DNA from: Reichenbachiella ulvae
GTDB taxonomy: Bacteria; Bacteroidota; Bacteroidia; Cytophagales; Cyclobacteriaceae
NCBI RefSeq assembly: GCF_025833875.1
Contig: NZ_JAOYOD010000001.1
Span: 2,914,001 to 2,978,000 of the forward strand
Length of the DNA stretch: 64,000 bases
Direction of reading: 5' to 3'
Part shown: positions 16,645 through 27,031 of the stretch, in pieces
Numbering within the stretch: position 1 is the stretch's first letter
How the letters are laid out: each line of letters begins with the position of its first letter
Notes under the pieces: generated by a model
The model's input: the letters and a program-made list of their open reading frames with translations, nothing else
What the model was told of the DNA's origin: nothing
The model's database searches: none
Program-made: the position numbers and the translations under genes

Positions 16645-17505
16645 ATGAAATTTAAAGGAATCAATACCGCCCTGTTCATCGCGCTCCTGCTGAGTTCCAG
16701 TTTGGCCGTTTACTTTTTTCTTCAGACCAGAAAAGTGAAACGTGAGTTTGCAGTCACTTCCTCCTTAGATCAAAGGGAAAAAATAGCACTAGAACAGGAA
16801 CAACTGATCAGCATCGATTCGCTGATGATGCAGGGTAACTACACCAAAGCCCTGGCTGAAAGCGAAAGTAAATTGAATCAGGGGCTGCTGCTCGATACCA
16901 ACTCGATGAAGCTTCGAATCGTATTGATGAAAAGACTCCTCAGCCTTCAGAAAAAAATCTATCATTTGGACTCCTCTCAACTTGACTCCATTGCGATCGA
17001 GACGTTTCAGATTATCCCCTCTGTAGCCACTCCAAAAGAGGTGAGAGACTATGATTCGCTACAATTCGTCCTACGCAAAAGAGAGGTAGAACTAGAAAAG
17101 ATCAAAGGGCAGCTCAAACGTAAATCTCATGGCGAATACCTCACTTTCGAAAGCACAAAGGGTACTACGATTTATTTCGTAGGGGAAGTCAGCAATGAAA
17201 AAGCCAACGGTCAGGGCATCGCACTACTGAGTACGGGCAGCCGTTACGAAGGAGAATGGAAAAACAACCTGCGTCACGGAAAAGGGACCTTCTATTGGCC
17301 TGACGGGGAATACTATCAAGGCGAGTACCACAATGATCAACGACAAGGGCTCGGCTCCTACTACTGGCCCAACGGAGAGAAATTTACCGGTCAATGGGAA
17401 AAGGACCTCCGCAATGGAGAAGGCATCTTCTATGACAAACATGGCGAGATAGTCGCGAGTGGAATATGGAAAGATGATGAATTAGTCGTAGTTCAGAAAG
17501 ATTAA
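16645..17505 (+). CDS. MORN-repeat protein
   Basis: ATG 16645 is used; a GTG at 16636 overlapping the previous stop is equally possible. The N-terminus has a membrane anchor (ALFIALLLSSSLAVYFFLQT), followed by a helical/coiled-coil region to ~150. Four or five MORN repeats occupy the C-terminal third (YEGEWKNNLRHGKGTFYWP, YYQGEYHNDQRQGLGSYYWP, FTGQWEKDLRNGEGIFY). MORN repeats form curved beta sheets that bind lipid or protein. Being anchored, it likely works at the inner face of the envelope with the DUF2490 barrel. It is the last gene of the operon. Confidence 0.8.
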   Translation: MKFKGINTALFIALLLSSSLAVYFFLQTRKVKREFAVTSSLDQREKIALEQEQLISIDSLMMQGNYTKALAESESKLNQGLLLDTNSMKLRIVLMKRLLSLQKKIYHLDSSQLDSIAIETFQIIPSVATPKEVRDYDSLQFVLRKREVELEKIKGQLKRKSHGEYLTFESTKGTTIYFVGEVSNEKANGQGIALLSTGSRYEGEWKNNLRHGKGTFYWPDGEYYQGEYHNDQRQGLGSYYWPNGEKFTGQWEKDLRNGEGIFYDKHGEIVASGIWKDDELVVVQKD

Positions 17506-17827
17506 GATCCTCTTACTATTTTAGGTCTCTGCGACCGCTGACTACCAAAATCCCCACATGCAATATTGATGTGGGAGGTTGTTATTCCTCTAGTAGTTCG
17601 TTTAATGCATATGCTGTTAGCATTTCGTGATCTCCTTTATCTAAGAATTACCTTAGGCGACACGCTTGACCAGGTCAATAGAGCTCTCTAAACCGTAAAG
17701 TTTTATGAGGGTTAAGAAGGAATTCTAAGTTTAGGCTAAAAGGATGAAGGTCTATGATATAACCGTTCATCCTTCCAGCCTCTGGTATTTCAAAAAATGC
17801 GCAAAGTCTATTTTAGTCTCCTGTTTA
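17506..17827. other. Intergenic region between convergent units
   Basis: About 320 bp between the end of the MORN operon and the end of the GH2 gene. It holds a weak stem-loop, CCCACAT (17553-17559) with ATGTGGG (17569-17575) and a 9-nt loop, followed by a loosely T-rich stretch. This could terminate the MORN operon. Nothing else is seen. Confidence 0.35.
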
Positions 17828-20269
17828 CTATCGCACTTTGATCGAAATTTCCGCGGATTTCAGCCATGGCGAAGTGAACCTGACAGTAATATCACCAGTC
17901 TGACCAGTCGATTTGATGTAAGCCAACAATCGACCATGAAAGACCCGCTGTTTGTTGTCCGTATAATCGCCCATGTCCGAATTGTTGCTGGCCTCTAATC
18001 CTAGCAGCTCACCTGGCCCTTCGATGGTGCAGGTCACCTCATTGTCTGAGAGCATCACTGGGACTCCATTTTCATCCACTACCTGAATCACCACCTGAGC
18101 CAGACCACTCTCTTCATCGATCTGCTTATCACTTTTGATAACAGTCAGAGCTTCTGGTCTCTTAGATGATGAAATGGAGTATGACGATACTTCTTCATTG
18201 TTTTCATTCAGTCCTATGACTTCCAATTTACCAGACTGGAAAGGAATGTCCCAGAATATCACACCTGTTTTCTTATCATAATCCTTCACCTGCCCCACTA
18301 CTTTTCCATCCAACTCCAGTCTTGCTTTGGCTGCATTGGTGTAGCATACCACTCTGATACTGTCCCCTTCTTCATAATTCCAGATAGGCCAGGCATCTAT
18401 CGAATAGCGGTTCCATCTATTGATCGTACTAGTAGGATAGGTGCCTATGTAAGCCATCGGTTCATCGGCCCATAGCGACTGACGAAAATAGCCTCTTGGC
18501 TTGATGAAACCACCAAAATCCAAAAGTCCCGAGTAAAACCCACGAGAAGGCCATCTGCCCGACTCTCCCAGGTAATCGATACCCGTCCATAGAAACTGGC
18601 CAAAAATATGCTCATTGTCTACCACTGCCTGCCATGCGTAGATTTCGTGTCTGTTTTCACTTCCGAAAATCACACGGTCCGGGTATTTCTCATGATCCGA
18701 CTGATAGCGGCTCTCGGTATAATTATATCCTGCGATATCCAAGGCTGAAGGATATGCTGTCTCGTTGGACATGGCCACACCTGCCAATCCGGCCGTCACT
18801 GGTCTCGAATTGTCATATTGTTTCACAGTAGCGACCAGTTTTTTCGCAATATCACCTAGCAGCATAGCATCAGGAGCGTCTTCTTTGTAGCCTCCATAGA
18901 TGGCTTGTGTAAAGCCGTCTTCCTTGCTACCATCCAAAATAGGGTGAGAATAAGGATCGTTAGGATAATCGACCTCATTGCCTATACTCCAGGCAAATAT
19001 GGATATATGGTTTCGGTCGCGCTGTACCATATCGGCCATATCCTGCTCTGCCCACTCTTTAAAATAATCGTAAGAGCCTTCAAAGCCCGGCGTACCCACA
19101 TTCCAGCCTTCCAGCCATTTGCGTTTTGGAAATTCCCATTCGTCAAAGGCTTCATTCATGACCAACAACCCCAGCTCATCACACAACTCATATAGGTCGG
19201 GAGATTGTGGATTGTGACTGGTTCGAATCGCATTTACTCCCACCTCTTTTAGCGTCTGGAGTCTTCTTCTCCATACTTCTTTAGGCACAGCAGAACCCAA
19301 TACACCTGCATCATGATGCAGACAAACACCTTTGACTTTCATCCACTCTCCATTCAGCGCAAAGCCACGATTGGGATCAAAACTAAGAGATCTAAAACCA
19401 GTAGTGGTGGTAGTTTCATCGATCACACGATTGCCACGGTACACAGTGGTCTTCAGTTGATATAGGTTTGGACTATTGATACTCCAAAGCTGTGGATTAG
19501 CCACTGGCATATCTATGACAACTTTTGCCTCTTCGCCTGCCGCTACTGTAAGCTTAGAATTAGACACACTGATTACTTTCCCTTGAGGGGAAAGCAGTTC
19601 GTTCTTTACGGTTAACTTCCCTTTTTTATCCGCTTCATTGGCAATAGACACTTCTACTTTTAGGGTAGCTTGTTTTTCAGTTACCTGCTCTGGGTAAGCA
19701 TATACACCCCACTGGCTAATATGCATAGGGTTGGCATATACCAACCAAACATCTCTATAGATCCCTGAGCCCGTATACCACCTGGAATCGGCCTGTCTAC
19801 TGTGATCCACACGTACGGCAATCACATTTTCCTCTCCTGTTTTTATGTAAGGCGTAGCATCATACATAAAGGAGATGTACCCATTGGGTCGTTTGCCCAG
19901 AAGTTGTCCATTGATGTATACCTCACTACGATTGTATACTCCCTCGAAATAGAGGTAAACCTTCTCTCCCACCTTGTCTTTTGGGATATGAATGGCTTTG
20001 CGATACCAGCCTATTCCACCTGGCAAATAACCCTGGGCACTGGCGAGTGTAGGACTCAAGGGCTGTGTCACGCTCCAATCATGAGGCAGGTCTACGGTTT
20101 GCCATTTTTCATCATCGAAATCTGATGCTTGTGCCTGCTCTACATCGTCTAATTTGAACTTCCATTGATTGTTGATTTTGACAGGATCACCAAAGGACAC
20201 CTGGCCATAACATCCAAATGAAAATAATAGGGCACTAAGAATAAATAGCAATTGATTTAATGTCTTCAT
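17828..20269 (-). CDS. GH2 beta-galactosidase-like glycoside hydrolase
   Basis: 813 residues, exported (signal LLFILSALLFSFGCYG; Cys20 may be lipidated). The GH2 order is a sugar-binding jelly-roll (INNQWKFKLDDVE, LPHDWSV, GIGWYRKAIHIP), an Ig-like domain, then a TIM barrel. The acid/base Glu is in WSIGNEVD (~431) and the nucleophile Glu in VIFGSENRHE (~536). C-terminal Ig-like domains of DUF4982 type follow. It probably removes beta-linked galactose (or glucuronate) from galactan side chains in the periplasm. A 350-bp gap separates it from the epimerase gene, so it may have its own promoter. Confidence 0.92.
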   Translation of the reverse strand: MKTLNQLLFILSALLFSFGCYGQVSFGDPVKINNQWKFKLDDVEQAQASDFDDEKWQTVDLPHDWSVTQPLSPTLASAQGYLPGGIGWYRKAIHIPKDKVGEKVYLYFEGVYNRSEVYINGQLLGKRPNGYISFMYDATPYIKTGEENVIAVRVDHSRQADSRWYTGSGIYRDVWLVYANPMHISQWGVYAYPEQVTEKQATLKVEVSIANEADKKGKLTVKNELLSPQGKVISVSNSKLTVAAGEEAKVVIDMPVANPQLWSINSPNLYQLKTTVYRGNRVIDETTTTTGFRSLSFDPNRGFALNGEWMKVKGVCLHHDAGVLGSAVPKEVWRRRLQTLKEVGVNAIRTSHNPQSPDLYELCDELGLLVMNEAFDEWEFPKRKWLEGWNVGTPGFEGSYDYFKEWAEQDMADMVQRDRNHISIFAWSIGNEVDYPNDPYSHPILDGSKEDGFTQAIYGGYKEDAPDAMLLGDIAKKLVATVKQYDNSRPVTAGLAGVAMSNETAYPSALDIAGYNYTESRYQSDHEKYPDRVIFGSENRHEIYAWQAVVDNEHIFGQFLWTGIDYLGESGRWPSRGFYSGLLDFGGFIKPRGYFRQSLWADEPMAYIGTYPTSTINRWNRYSIDAWPIWNYEEGDSIRVVCYTNAAKARLELDGKVVGQVKDYDKKTGVIFWDIPFQSGKLEVIGLNENNEEVSSYSISSSKRPEALTVIKSDKQIDEESGLAQVVIQVVDENGVPVMLSDNEVTCTIEGPGELLGLEASNNSDMGDYTDNKQRVFHGRLLAYIKSTGQTGDITVRFTSPWLKSAEISIKVR

Positions 20270-20619
20270 AATTTCAATTCATTGAGAAACCAATTAGACG
20301 TAGCAATAAGCACATCTACTTGTTTCGATTTTCAAGTCAAATAATTCCATAAACGCCCTTGCCATTAGGCTGGCAATTCATTCAGCGCATTCATATTATC
20401 TAAAGCATAAATTGGCTTAACAGGAATTTCTTATTTTCAAAACTCCCATAAAATCAGGATTCCGATGGGGGGATAATTGGTCTTTTTATGGTCAATATGC
20501 GTCTCTTTTGGATGATAATTCATCTTTCAATGTTCATTGGCATTTATAGCAAAATCTGGATCATAAGCTTATCGTAATTATTGTCCCATATTAGTCCTCT
20601 CTTGAATGTCAAAAACTTA
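20270..20619. other. Intergenic region upstream of GH2
   Basis: 350 bp holding the likely promoter of the minus-strand GH2 gene. TTATGGTCAAT (20486-20496) resembles half of the AraC site found elsewhere, but it has no partner half-site 21 bp away and no -7 box at the right distance. I see no clear promoter or hairpin. Confidence 0.35.
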
Positions 20620-21687
20620 TCAATCAGCTTGGCACGAAAAGCTGAATCGAGTCTTCGATTCATAAGTTTCTCCCGGTCTCAAAATAGCATTGGGAAAATT
20701 CGTGTGGTTGGGTGCATCAGGAAACTGTTGTGTCTCGATGGCGATGGCTCCATGCTTCTCATAGGGGATTCCCTGCGATCCGATCAATGTAGCGTCCCAC
20801 CAATTGGAGGTATAGATCTGTGCACCAGGCATATCGCTATGCACCTCCAGCATCCTTCCGGAATAGGGATCCACGAGCTGTGCCACCGATCGAAAACCAT
20901 GCCCCTCAATCACATGATTGTGATCGTACCCCCTATCGCTTACGAGTTGATCTATATCCTTTCCCAACTTTTTAGGAAGACGAAAATCCTGGGCTGTATC
21001 CGCACATTTGATTAAGCGGCCAGTTGAAGTGTTATTCTCATTCTTTTCGGTGAAAAATGCGCTGTTGATGGACAGTTCGTGATCCAAAATACGGGACTTC
21101 TGAAAACCGGACAGGTTGAAATACGAATGGTTAGTTAAGCTAATCGGAGTGGCTTTATCAGTAATCGCATGATAGCTGATCTCCACTTCATTCTGCTCTG
21201 TCACCTTATAAACCACCCTTATGGACAAATTACCAGGATACCCTTCTTCCCCATCTGCCGAAGAAGTCGTAAATGCAATCGCACAATGGTCTGGACCTAT
21301 CATCGGATCTTCAGCCATCCAGACCTTTTTATCAAAGCCACTATCTCCTCCATGCAGATGATTGGGGCTATCATTGATCGAAAGCTGATATTCCTTTCCA
21401 TCCAAAGTGAATCTTCCATCGGCAATGCGATTGGCAAAGCGACCTACGATCACCCCCATGTATGGATGTGGTTGCAGGTATTTCTCCAGTGTCGAGAACC
21501 CAGCGACCACACTGTGCATCTGGCCATTGCGATCGGGCACTTCTATGGCTGTGATCGTAGCTCCATAATTCATCACACTCAAAGCCATATGACCTGCCTT
21601 GAGTGTATATAGATATACCGGCTGACCCTCTATGAAGCCAAAAAACTCCTTTTCAATATCCACTTTATCGACTCTCACTCCCTGCAA
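20620..21687 (-). CDS. galM: Aldose 1-epimerase (galactose mutarotase)
   Basis: 355 residues, cytoplasmic (no signal). Family motifs are present: MNYGATITAIEVPDRNG, GVIVGRFANRI, LHGGDSGFDKKVW (substrate His), ISLTNHSYFNL (catalytic His), and AIAIETQQFPDAPNHTNFP (catalytic Glu). It interconverts alpha and beta anomers of galactose or glucose so that beta-galactose released by the surrounding enzymes can enter the Leloir pathway. There is no ATG before the conserved start: TTG 21687, GTG 21678 or GTG 21663 must be used. It starts 7 bp after the GH35 gene ends, indicating one operon. Confidence 0.92.
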   Translation of the reverse strand: MQGVRVDKVDIEKEFFGFIEGQPVYLYTLKAGHMALSVMNYGATITAIEVPDRNGQMHSVVAGFSTLEKYLQPHPYMGVIVGRFANRIADGRFTLDGKEYQLSINDSPNHLHGGDSGFDKKVWMAEDPMIGPDHCAIAFTTSSADGEEGYPGNLSIRVVYKVTEQNEVEISYHAITDKATPISLTNHSYFNLSGFQKSRILDHELSINSAFFTEKNENNTSTGRLIKCADTAQDFRLPKKLGKDIDQLVSDRGYDHNHVIEGHGFRSVAQLVDPYSGRMLEVHSDMPGAQIYTSNWWDATLIGSQGIPYEKHGAIAIETQQFPDAPNHTNFPNAILRPGETYESKTRFSFSCQAD

Positions 21688-21693
21688 TTGTTA

Positions 21694-24114
21694 TTAAAAA
21701 GTCAGGATCGCCTTATATTCATTCACTACCTCGATACCTCGGATATCCAGATAATTACCACCTTCAAACTTCGGCAGTTCTGAAAAATCCACCAATGTCT
21801 CCTGATCATCATAAAGGGGATGAAAAATCAAAACCATTTCCTTTCCTGCCAAATCTGAGAGATAGCTTTTCATGCCTATTTCCCATTTCTTTTGGTGATA
21901 AAAATGATCCGTGGTTAGCAAGCCATCGATAAAAGCCATGCCCCGATCACCTACATAGTCTATTTCTACAAAAACGTCATTCAGTTGCCCCAGATCTCCA
22001 TCGGTGGTAATGGTATACTTTCGATCCGTTACCTGCTTGACAGATACAGGTGCCTTTACTTCTTCAAAACTCAATTCATATGAAGAAGCGCCTTTAAAAA
22101 CTGCTTTAGCTTTGCTAATAGAGGCATTAACCACTTTAGGACTATTAGTAGTCGAAGGATAAATATAAATGGCTGCATTAGACGATCTTGTGACCATAGT
22201 TAATTGATCCCCATCGCTCAGGATTAAGCCATCTGAGATGATGAGGCGCTCATCTACCTTAGTTGCATTCAAGGCCATGGCTTGTGGAATGATGAGAAAT
22301 TGATCCTTGCCAACACTAAATGAAAACACTTTCTCATTCTTTCCTTTCACCAGCGTGTGACTCTTTATTTGGCTGGTATTCGCGTTTTGAAGATCTGAAA
22401 GGCTAACATTTCCAGCAAGAAGCAGCTCTGGCACAATCCCCTCGAATGAACTAAAAACATAACAATTTCCTTTCTCCATTCTGAGCGTAGTGAGCGGTTG
22501 CACTGTAGCTGACTTGATCATCGTCTCCCCCAGTTTTAGATTGAAAGGGAAAATGGCAGAGGTAGATTTTTTCAGATCGAAGGTTCCTGTGGATGGAAAA
22601 CGAAGGGTCTCTTCACCACTCTCCACTGTTACACTTACGTCATTGATATCGGCTATCTCCACGTCATCCTGAAAGTTGACCATAAAAAGAAAGCCCTGCT
22701 GACCCTTCGACCTCACCGCATAGCGCAAGGTCTGGGTATTTTCCGGTTTGATGTCTTCATATCCTTCAGGAAGTACCGTTTTCATCGGAGCTAGCATTTC
22801 GGCATATTCATCCAAAAACATGTGAAGCGTCTTTAAACTACTATGATGAGGGCGAACCTGTCCATATTGTCCAATAGGCGCCTGAAAATCATAATTAACC
22901 TTTGGTATCCCATTCACCTCTTCATTATAATACTTGCCATCAAACACGGGTGTAGAGCCACCATGGTACATGTAATAACCGATCCCATTGGATCCACTAC
23001 CAATGATGCGCACCATCAGCGGAAGCACACTGGCAGGATCTACCACAGGTCTTCGGCTGTATTTCACTTGAATGCCTGGCCCTATCTCGGCTGGGATTGA
23101 TGGGTACAAATCCGTATCATAACTCACTGGCATATAATCGGGGTATTTGTGAATATCCTTGAAAAGGTAGAAAGTAGAAGGACTCGGTGGCGCCCAAAAT
23201 GGATAGGCATAGCCCGCGGTAACAGGGATACTTCCTTTCTCGACTATGGCGGCATTTCCCCAACCGGTGGCGGTATACAGAGGCACATCCATTCCATGAT
23301 TTTTTGCGAGTTGCTTTAGTCTGGCCATGTGATCCTTACCCATGTCTGCATATGGGTTCTGTCCTTGCGTTTCTGAGATTTGCTCGTGTGTCACATTAGT
23401 ATTGATGTTTGCCACTGTCAATTCTTTTCTGGCTCCCGGATAGGTGATTTCCCACGGTGCGGCCGAATGCTGGAATTCATTCTCCAACTGTACCCCTACA
23501 ATCGGACCTCCGTCCTTGTAGAGCAAACCTTTGCATTGCTTGCCTATCTCGCCATACAGGCGATCTACATAACTGAGATAATCCGGATCATTCGAGCGGA
23601 TCTCGAAAGTCCGCCCATACATCCAGTCCGGAATCCCTCCATTGCGCATTTCGCCATGACAGAAAGGCCCCATTCGTACAATCAGAAATACATCGTTTTT
23701 CTCGCATAGCTCAGCAAAACGTCGGAGATTGAGATTCTTAGACCAATCAAACGTTCCCTCTTCACGTTCGTGAATATTCCAAAAGACATAGGTGGCAATG
23801 ACATTGATCCCGCCAGCTTTCATCTTTTGGATAGATTCCTCCCAATATTGCTCAGGATACCTGGAAAAATGAAGTTCACCTACTACCGGAAAAAAGGGTT
23901 TATCATTTATGGTAATGTAATAGCTGTTTACATCGATAACGTCCCCTCCGGGATTAGTACCTCCAAGATCCAGATGGCCTCTTTTAATTTGCTTTTCGGG
24001 CACGTCTATATTGATAGAGTAATTGCTTTGTCCCATGGATGCAGTAACCGCTACTAATCCGAAACATAGCGTTAATAGTAGTTCTCTCATTTTCATTCTT
24101 ATATTCACTTTCAT
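21694..24114 (-). CDS. GH35 beta-galactosidase
   Basis: 806 residues with a signal peptide ending TASMGQ; three nearby ATGs (24114, 24096, 24090) are possible. The TIM barrel carries PVVGELHFSRYPEQYWEE, the GGINVIATYVFWNIHE block and VGVQLENEF with the acid/base Glu (~210). SIPAEIGPG (~343) is the likely nucleophile region. The C-terminal half holds beta domains. GH35 enzymes hydrolyse terminal beta-1,3-, 1,4- or 1,6-galactose, fitting arabinogalactan side chains. It sits between GH2 and galM with gaps of 6-10 bp, in the AraC-linked operon. Confidence 0.93.
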   Translation of the reverse strand: MKVNIRMKMRELLLTLCFGLVAVTASMGQSNYSINIDVPEKQIKRGHLDLGGTNPGGDVIDVNSYYITINDKPFFPVVGELHFSRYPEQYWEESIQKMKAGGINVIATYVFWNIHEREEGTFDWSKNLNLRRFAELCEKNDVFLIVRMGPFCHGEMRNGGIPDWMYGRTFEIRSNDPDYLSYVDRLYGEIGKQCKGLLYKDGGPIVGVQLENEFQHSAAPWEITYPGARKELTVANINTNVTHEQISETQGQNPYADMGKDHMARLKQLAKNHGMDVPLYTATGWGNAAIVEKGSIPVTAGYAYPFWAPPSPSTFYLFKDIHKYPDYMPVSYDTDLYPSIPAEIGPGIQVKYSRRPVVDPASVLPLMVRIIGSGSNGIGYYMYHGGSTPVFDGKYYNEEVNGIPKVNYDFQAPIGQYGQVRPHHSSLKTLHMFLDEYAEMLAPMKTVLPEGYEDIKPENTQTLRYAVRSKGQQGFLFMVNFQDDVEIADINDVSVTVESGEETLRFPSTGTFDLKKSTSAIFPFNLKLGETMIKSATVQPLTTLRMEKGNCYVFSSFEGIVPELLLAGNVSLSDLQNANTSQIKSHTLVKGKNEKVFSFSVGKDQFLIIPQAMALNATKVDERLIISDGLILSDGDQLTMVTRSSNAAIYIYPSTTNSPKVVNASISKAKAVFKGASSYELSFEEVKAPVSVKQVTDRKYTITTDGDLGQLNDVFVEIDYVGDRGMAFIDGLLTTDHFYHQKKWEIGMKSYLSDLAGKEMVLIFHPLYDDQETLVDFSELPKFEGGNYLDIRGIEVVNEYKAILTF

Positions 24115-24124
24115 TTCTATTCAC

Positions 24125-27031
24125 TTATGGATTATCATTCACAAAGGAATGCCATTCTTCACGTTCTTTTTCTTCAAACAACTCCTGTATTACAGACAGC
24201 TCCATCTGGTTTTCAGGTTGAAAAGCTGTAGAATTCATATACGACAACAGACTTTGTCGAAATTGCTGAGATACAACACCCGAATTTTCTTTATCCCAAT
24301 CGATGCTGCAAACCATTAATCGGCCTTCCCCTACTTTAGCTTCAAACAGCATGGCCAGCCTGCGGTTGAGAAACCAGGTATCAATGGGCTGAACAATTGG
24401 TCTAAATGCTGGAGGAAAATACTCCAAATTCATCACTTGCTGTTGATTTACCAACTCCCACCACTGCAAATCACTGTAGTAATCCGTGGGAAATTGATCA
24501 AAAACAGGATGTGCCTCATCGATCAGCACTCCGGTAGTATGTGGAGGACGCATCCTGAACCATGATGTGTTCCAGAATGCTGGCATATAGTGTTGCTTCA
24601 CATTTTTGCCATTCTCCACCTTGCCTGCGGCCTGCAAAAGCACCTTACCTCCATCCTTTAGCATATTGACTGCCTTTTCACCCAAGGTATCGGTAATGAA
24701 GATATCTTTCGTTTCTGCGGGATTTTGAATGGGTGGATATACCCAAATGCTCCATTGATTGCGATAGTTTCCTATCTGAACTTCCAGAATAAGTTTTTGA
24801 GCTTTTTTGATGGATTCAAGAGGTACGCTAATACCTCCAACAGCCACAAGGCCAATGGGTATGTCCCTGGAATCCAATTCACCCTTATTCACGACGGTGC
24901 TATCAGTAGTAGAGAGTCTCCATCCGATGGAGGCATCTTTCATAACCGCAGCACCAAAATTAGCCACCTCTATTTCAGCCTTCAACTGTTCCTGACTAGA
25001 AAAAGTATACCTCGGCAATCGAACCAGAGGTACGACCTCCTGGCAAAATTGTCGAAACTCATCAGCAGAGATATAACCTTTTTCCTCCCAAAAGGCATCC
25101 AGCACGCCCACCAGTGCTGTCCCCTGTCCTGAAAAATCATTGAGGCTTAGCAATTGGAATCCGGCCAGATTGGGCGTTCGCAAGGTCGCCTCTATTTCCT
25201 GTTTATAGCAAGAGGCTTGTAGTTTTCCTGATGCCATCAGAAAATCATGCGCCTGATCTCCCATATGATGATCATGCAGATTTTCTTGAAAAAGCTCGAA
25301 GTTGAGCGCCTTTAGCGAACCTGTGTATTTGTCAATCTCTTCGAAATTCGGGAATGCACACCACTGCCCCATTTCGAAGGTTACATAAGGCCGGTTTTGA
25401 TTCTCTGTTTTATCCCGGTAATCAAAATCGCTTTCCGGTTTTCTTTTATCCCATTCTAGTCCACGTGGTGGAGAGCGAACGATGAAATCACTGTTGTCTA
25501 TAATTGACCAACTACGTCCCGTGGAAGCGCCTGTAAATACACGCTGCGGATCATATTCTCTGAAATAATCTACCCAATTTTCCAGATACGGCACATAATT
25601 GCCCGAAGGTTCATTTCCATAAGCCATCATGACAAATGATGGGTGGTTGCCATAGGTATCTATGATATGCCTGGTTTCATCCATCAAATACTGATCAATT
25701 GGCAGGCCGTCTCCCAATGTGACGGAATACTTCGCCCAACTCGGCCCCTCCACTTGCAGATAGATACCGATCTTGTCTGCCGCTACAAAGGCTGCTTCGG
25801 GTGGACAGTAGGAATGAAACCGAACATGATTCAGCCCAAAAGACCGGCACTTTTTGAATATCTTTTCCCAGGATGGAACGTCAGTCGGGGGGTAGCCTGT
25901 CAATGGAAAAACGCTACAATCTGTAGTGCCTCTCAGAAAAACAGGCGTACCATTGATCTCAAATTGCTTCTGATCTATGGTAAACTCACGCATACCAAAA
26001 GTCTGTGTTTGTTGCAGCGAGTTGCCGTTTGAATCTTTTAAGGCAATGGATAGCTCGTAAAGGTTAGGAGCAAATTCGCTCCAGGTATTAAAATCCTCGC
26101 CCATGTCTAAATGGGCCAGTATCTTTCCATCCTTGAGGTTACAGGTCTTAGTATTTGCCTTTACCTCATGTGAATGATTAACCCCGACTGCTGCCAGCGT
26201 CACATCCACCTCGCCGGTGGCATTATTACCGGAAAGTGATATCTCAACACTTACCCGCTGTTTCTGAAGATTGGGCATGATACGAACCTGAGCTATGGAG
26301 ATCGACTCGACGCGTCTTAACTCCATCTTCCCAACTATTCCATTCCAGTTACCCTGAGTATGGTCTGAGATACTATGGGAATTGATGCCCGGATCGATTC
26401 CCCGAATGGCATTGTCCACACAAATAGTAATACGGTGCTGCCCGCTCGTAACCAGCGCGGATGCAAGGATAAAAACATGTGGAGTGGACAGGCTGTTTTC
26501 ACTACCGATCTCCTGATCATCAAACCAAACTTGGGTTTGCCAATGTGGCCGCTCCAGGAACAATTCCAGTTGCTCCCCTTTCCAATCTGCCGGAATGTTG
26601 ATTTCTTTTTGATACCACGCCTTTCCTACATATCGCTTGACGGGTGTCAGCCAGAAAGGAAATTTTGATGGAACGGCATTTCGGTATTTAGCCATCTCGG
26701 GCAAAAAGTACCAGGAACTATCATATATACCACCTGTCCATTGGGTTTCCACTGATGGGGTATGACCAATATTTTGATCCCGAAGGGCAGCTGGCAAAAA
26801 CAAACCATTTTCTTCAAAATGCTGCGTAAACCATTTTTCCTGTTCCCCTACTTCTACCGTGTCCAATCTGTACATCCATTGTCCTGAAAGATCTACAAAT
26901 GATGTTTCATCACAACTGACCAAAGTGAACCATGCCATAAGAAAAACGCTCTGAATGAGGATGTTCTCAGTTTTCAAAGCTCGCTTTCCTTTTACTATCC
27001 CTTTCCAATCAAAATGATTCATCCCTCTCAA
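24125..27031 (-). CDS. GH2-family glycoside hydrolase, lipoprotein
   Basis: 968 residues. A long N-region precedes a lipobox (MAWFTLVSC), so it is probably a lipoprotein. The GH2 jelly-roll (VGKAWYQKEINIP) and Ig-like domains lead to a TIM barrel with acid/base Glu in MMAYGNEPSG (~473) and nucleophile Glu in YVTFEMGQW (~552). The barrel motif (FFLRGTTDCSVFPLTGYPPT-like) departs from classic beta-galactosidases and resembles the GH2 group acting on uronic-acid- or arabinose-decorated glycans. The C-terminal part (after ~700) is a beta sandwich plus a glutamine-amidotransferase-like tail. Its start overlaps the upstream GH2 stop by 4 bp. Confidence 0.88.
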   Translation of the reverse strand: MRGMNHFDWKGIVKGKRALKTENILIQSVFLMAWFTLVSCDETSFVDLSGQWMYRLDTVEVGEQEKWFTQHFEENGLFLPAALRDQNIGHTPSVETQWTGGIYDSSWYFLPEMAKYRNAVPSKFPFWLTPVKRYVGKAWYQKEINIPADWKGEQLELFLERPHWQTQVWFDDQEIGSENSLSTPHVFILASALVTSGQHRITICVDNAIRGIDPGINSHSISDHTQGNWNGIVGKMELRRVESISIAQVRIMPNLQKQRVSVEISLSGNNATGEVDVTLAAVGVNHSHEVKANTKTCNLKDGKILAHLDMGEDFNTWSEFAPNLYELSIALKDSNGNSLQQTQTFGMREFTIDQKQFEINGTPVFLRGTTDCSVFPLTGYPPTDVPSWEKIFKKCRSFGLNHVRFHSYCPPEAAFVAADKIGIYLQVEGPSWAKYSVTLGDGLPIDQYLMDETRHIIDTYGNHPSFVMMAYGNEPSGNYVPYLENWVDYFREYDPQRVFTGASTGRSWSIIDNSDFIVRSPPRGLEWDKRKPESDFDYRDKTENQNRPYVTFEMGQWCAFPNFEEIDKYTGSLKALNFELFQENLHDHHMGDQAHDFLMASGKLQASCYKQEIEATLRTPNLAGFQLLSLNDFSGQGTALVGVLDAFWEEKGYISADEFRQFCQEVVPLVRLPRYTFSSQEQLKAEIEVANFGAAVMKDASIGWRLSTTDSTVVNKGELDSRDIPIGLVAVGGISVPLESIKKAQKLILEVQIGNYRNQWSIWVYPPIQNPAETKDIFITDTLGEKAVNMLKDGGKVLLQAAGKVENGKNVKQHYMPAFWNTSWFRMRPPHTTGVLIDEAHPVFDQFPTDYYSDLQWWELVNQQQVMNLEYFPPAFRPIVQPIDTWFLNRRLAMLFEAKVGEGRLMVCSIDWDKENSGVVSQQFRQSLLSYMNSTAFQPENQMELSVIQELFEEKEREEWHSFVNDNP

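Noticed and set aside
19218-19230. tRNA-like GGTTCGAATC
   Set aside because: It lies inside the GH2 coding frame with no cloverleaf around it.
20486-20496. AraC half-site TTATGGTCAAT upstream of the GH2 at 17828
   Set aside because: There is no second half-site 21 bp away and no TANNTTTG box at the right distance, unlike the three accepted sites.
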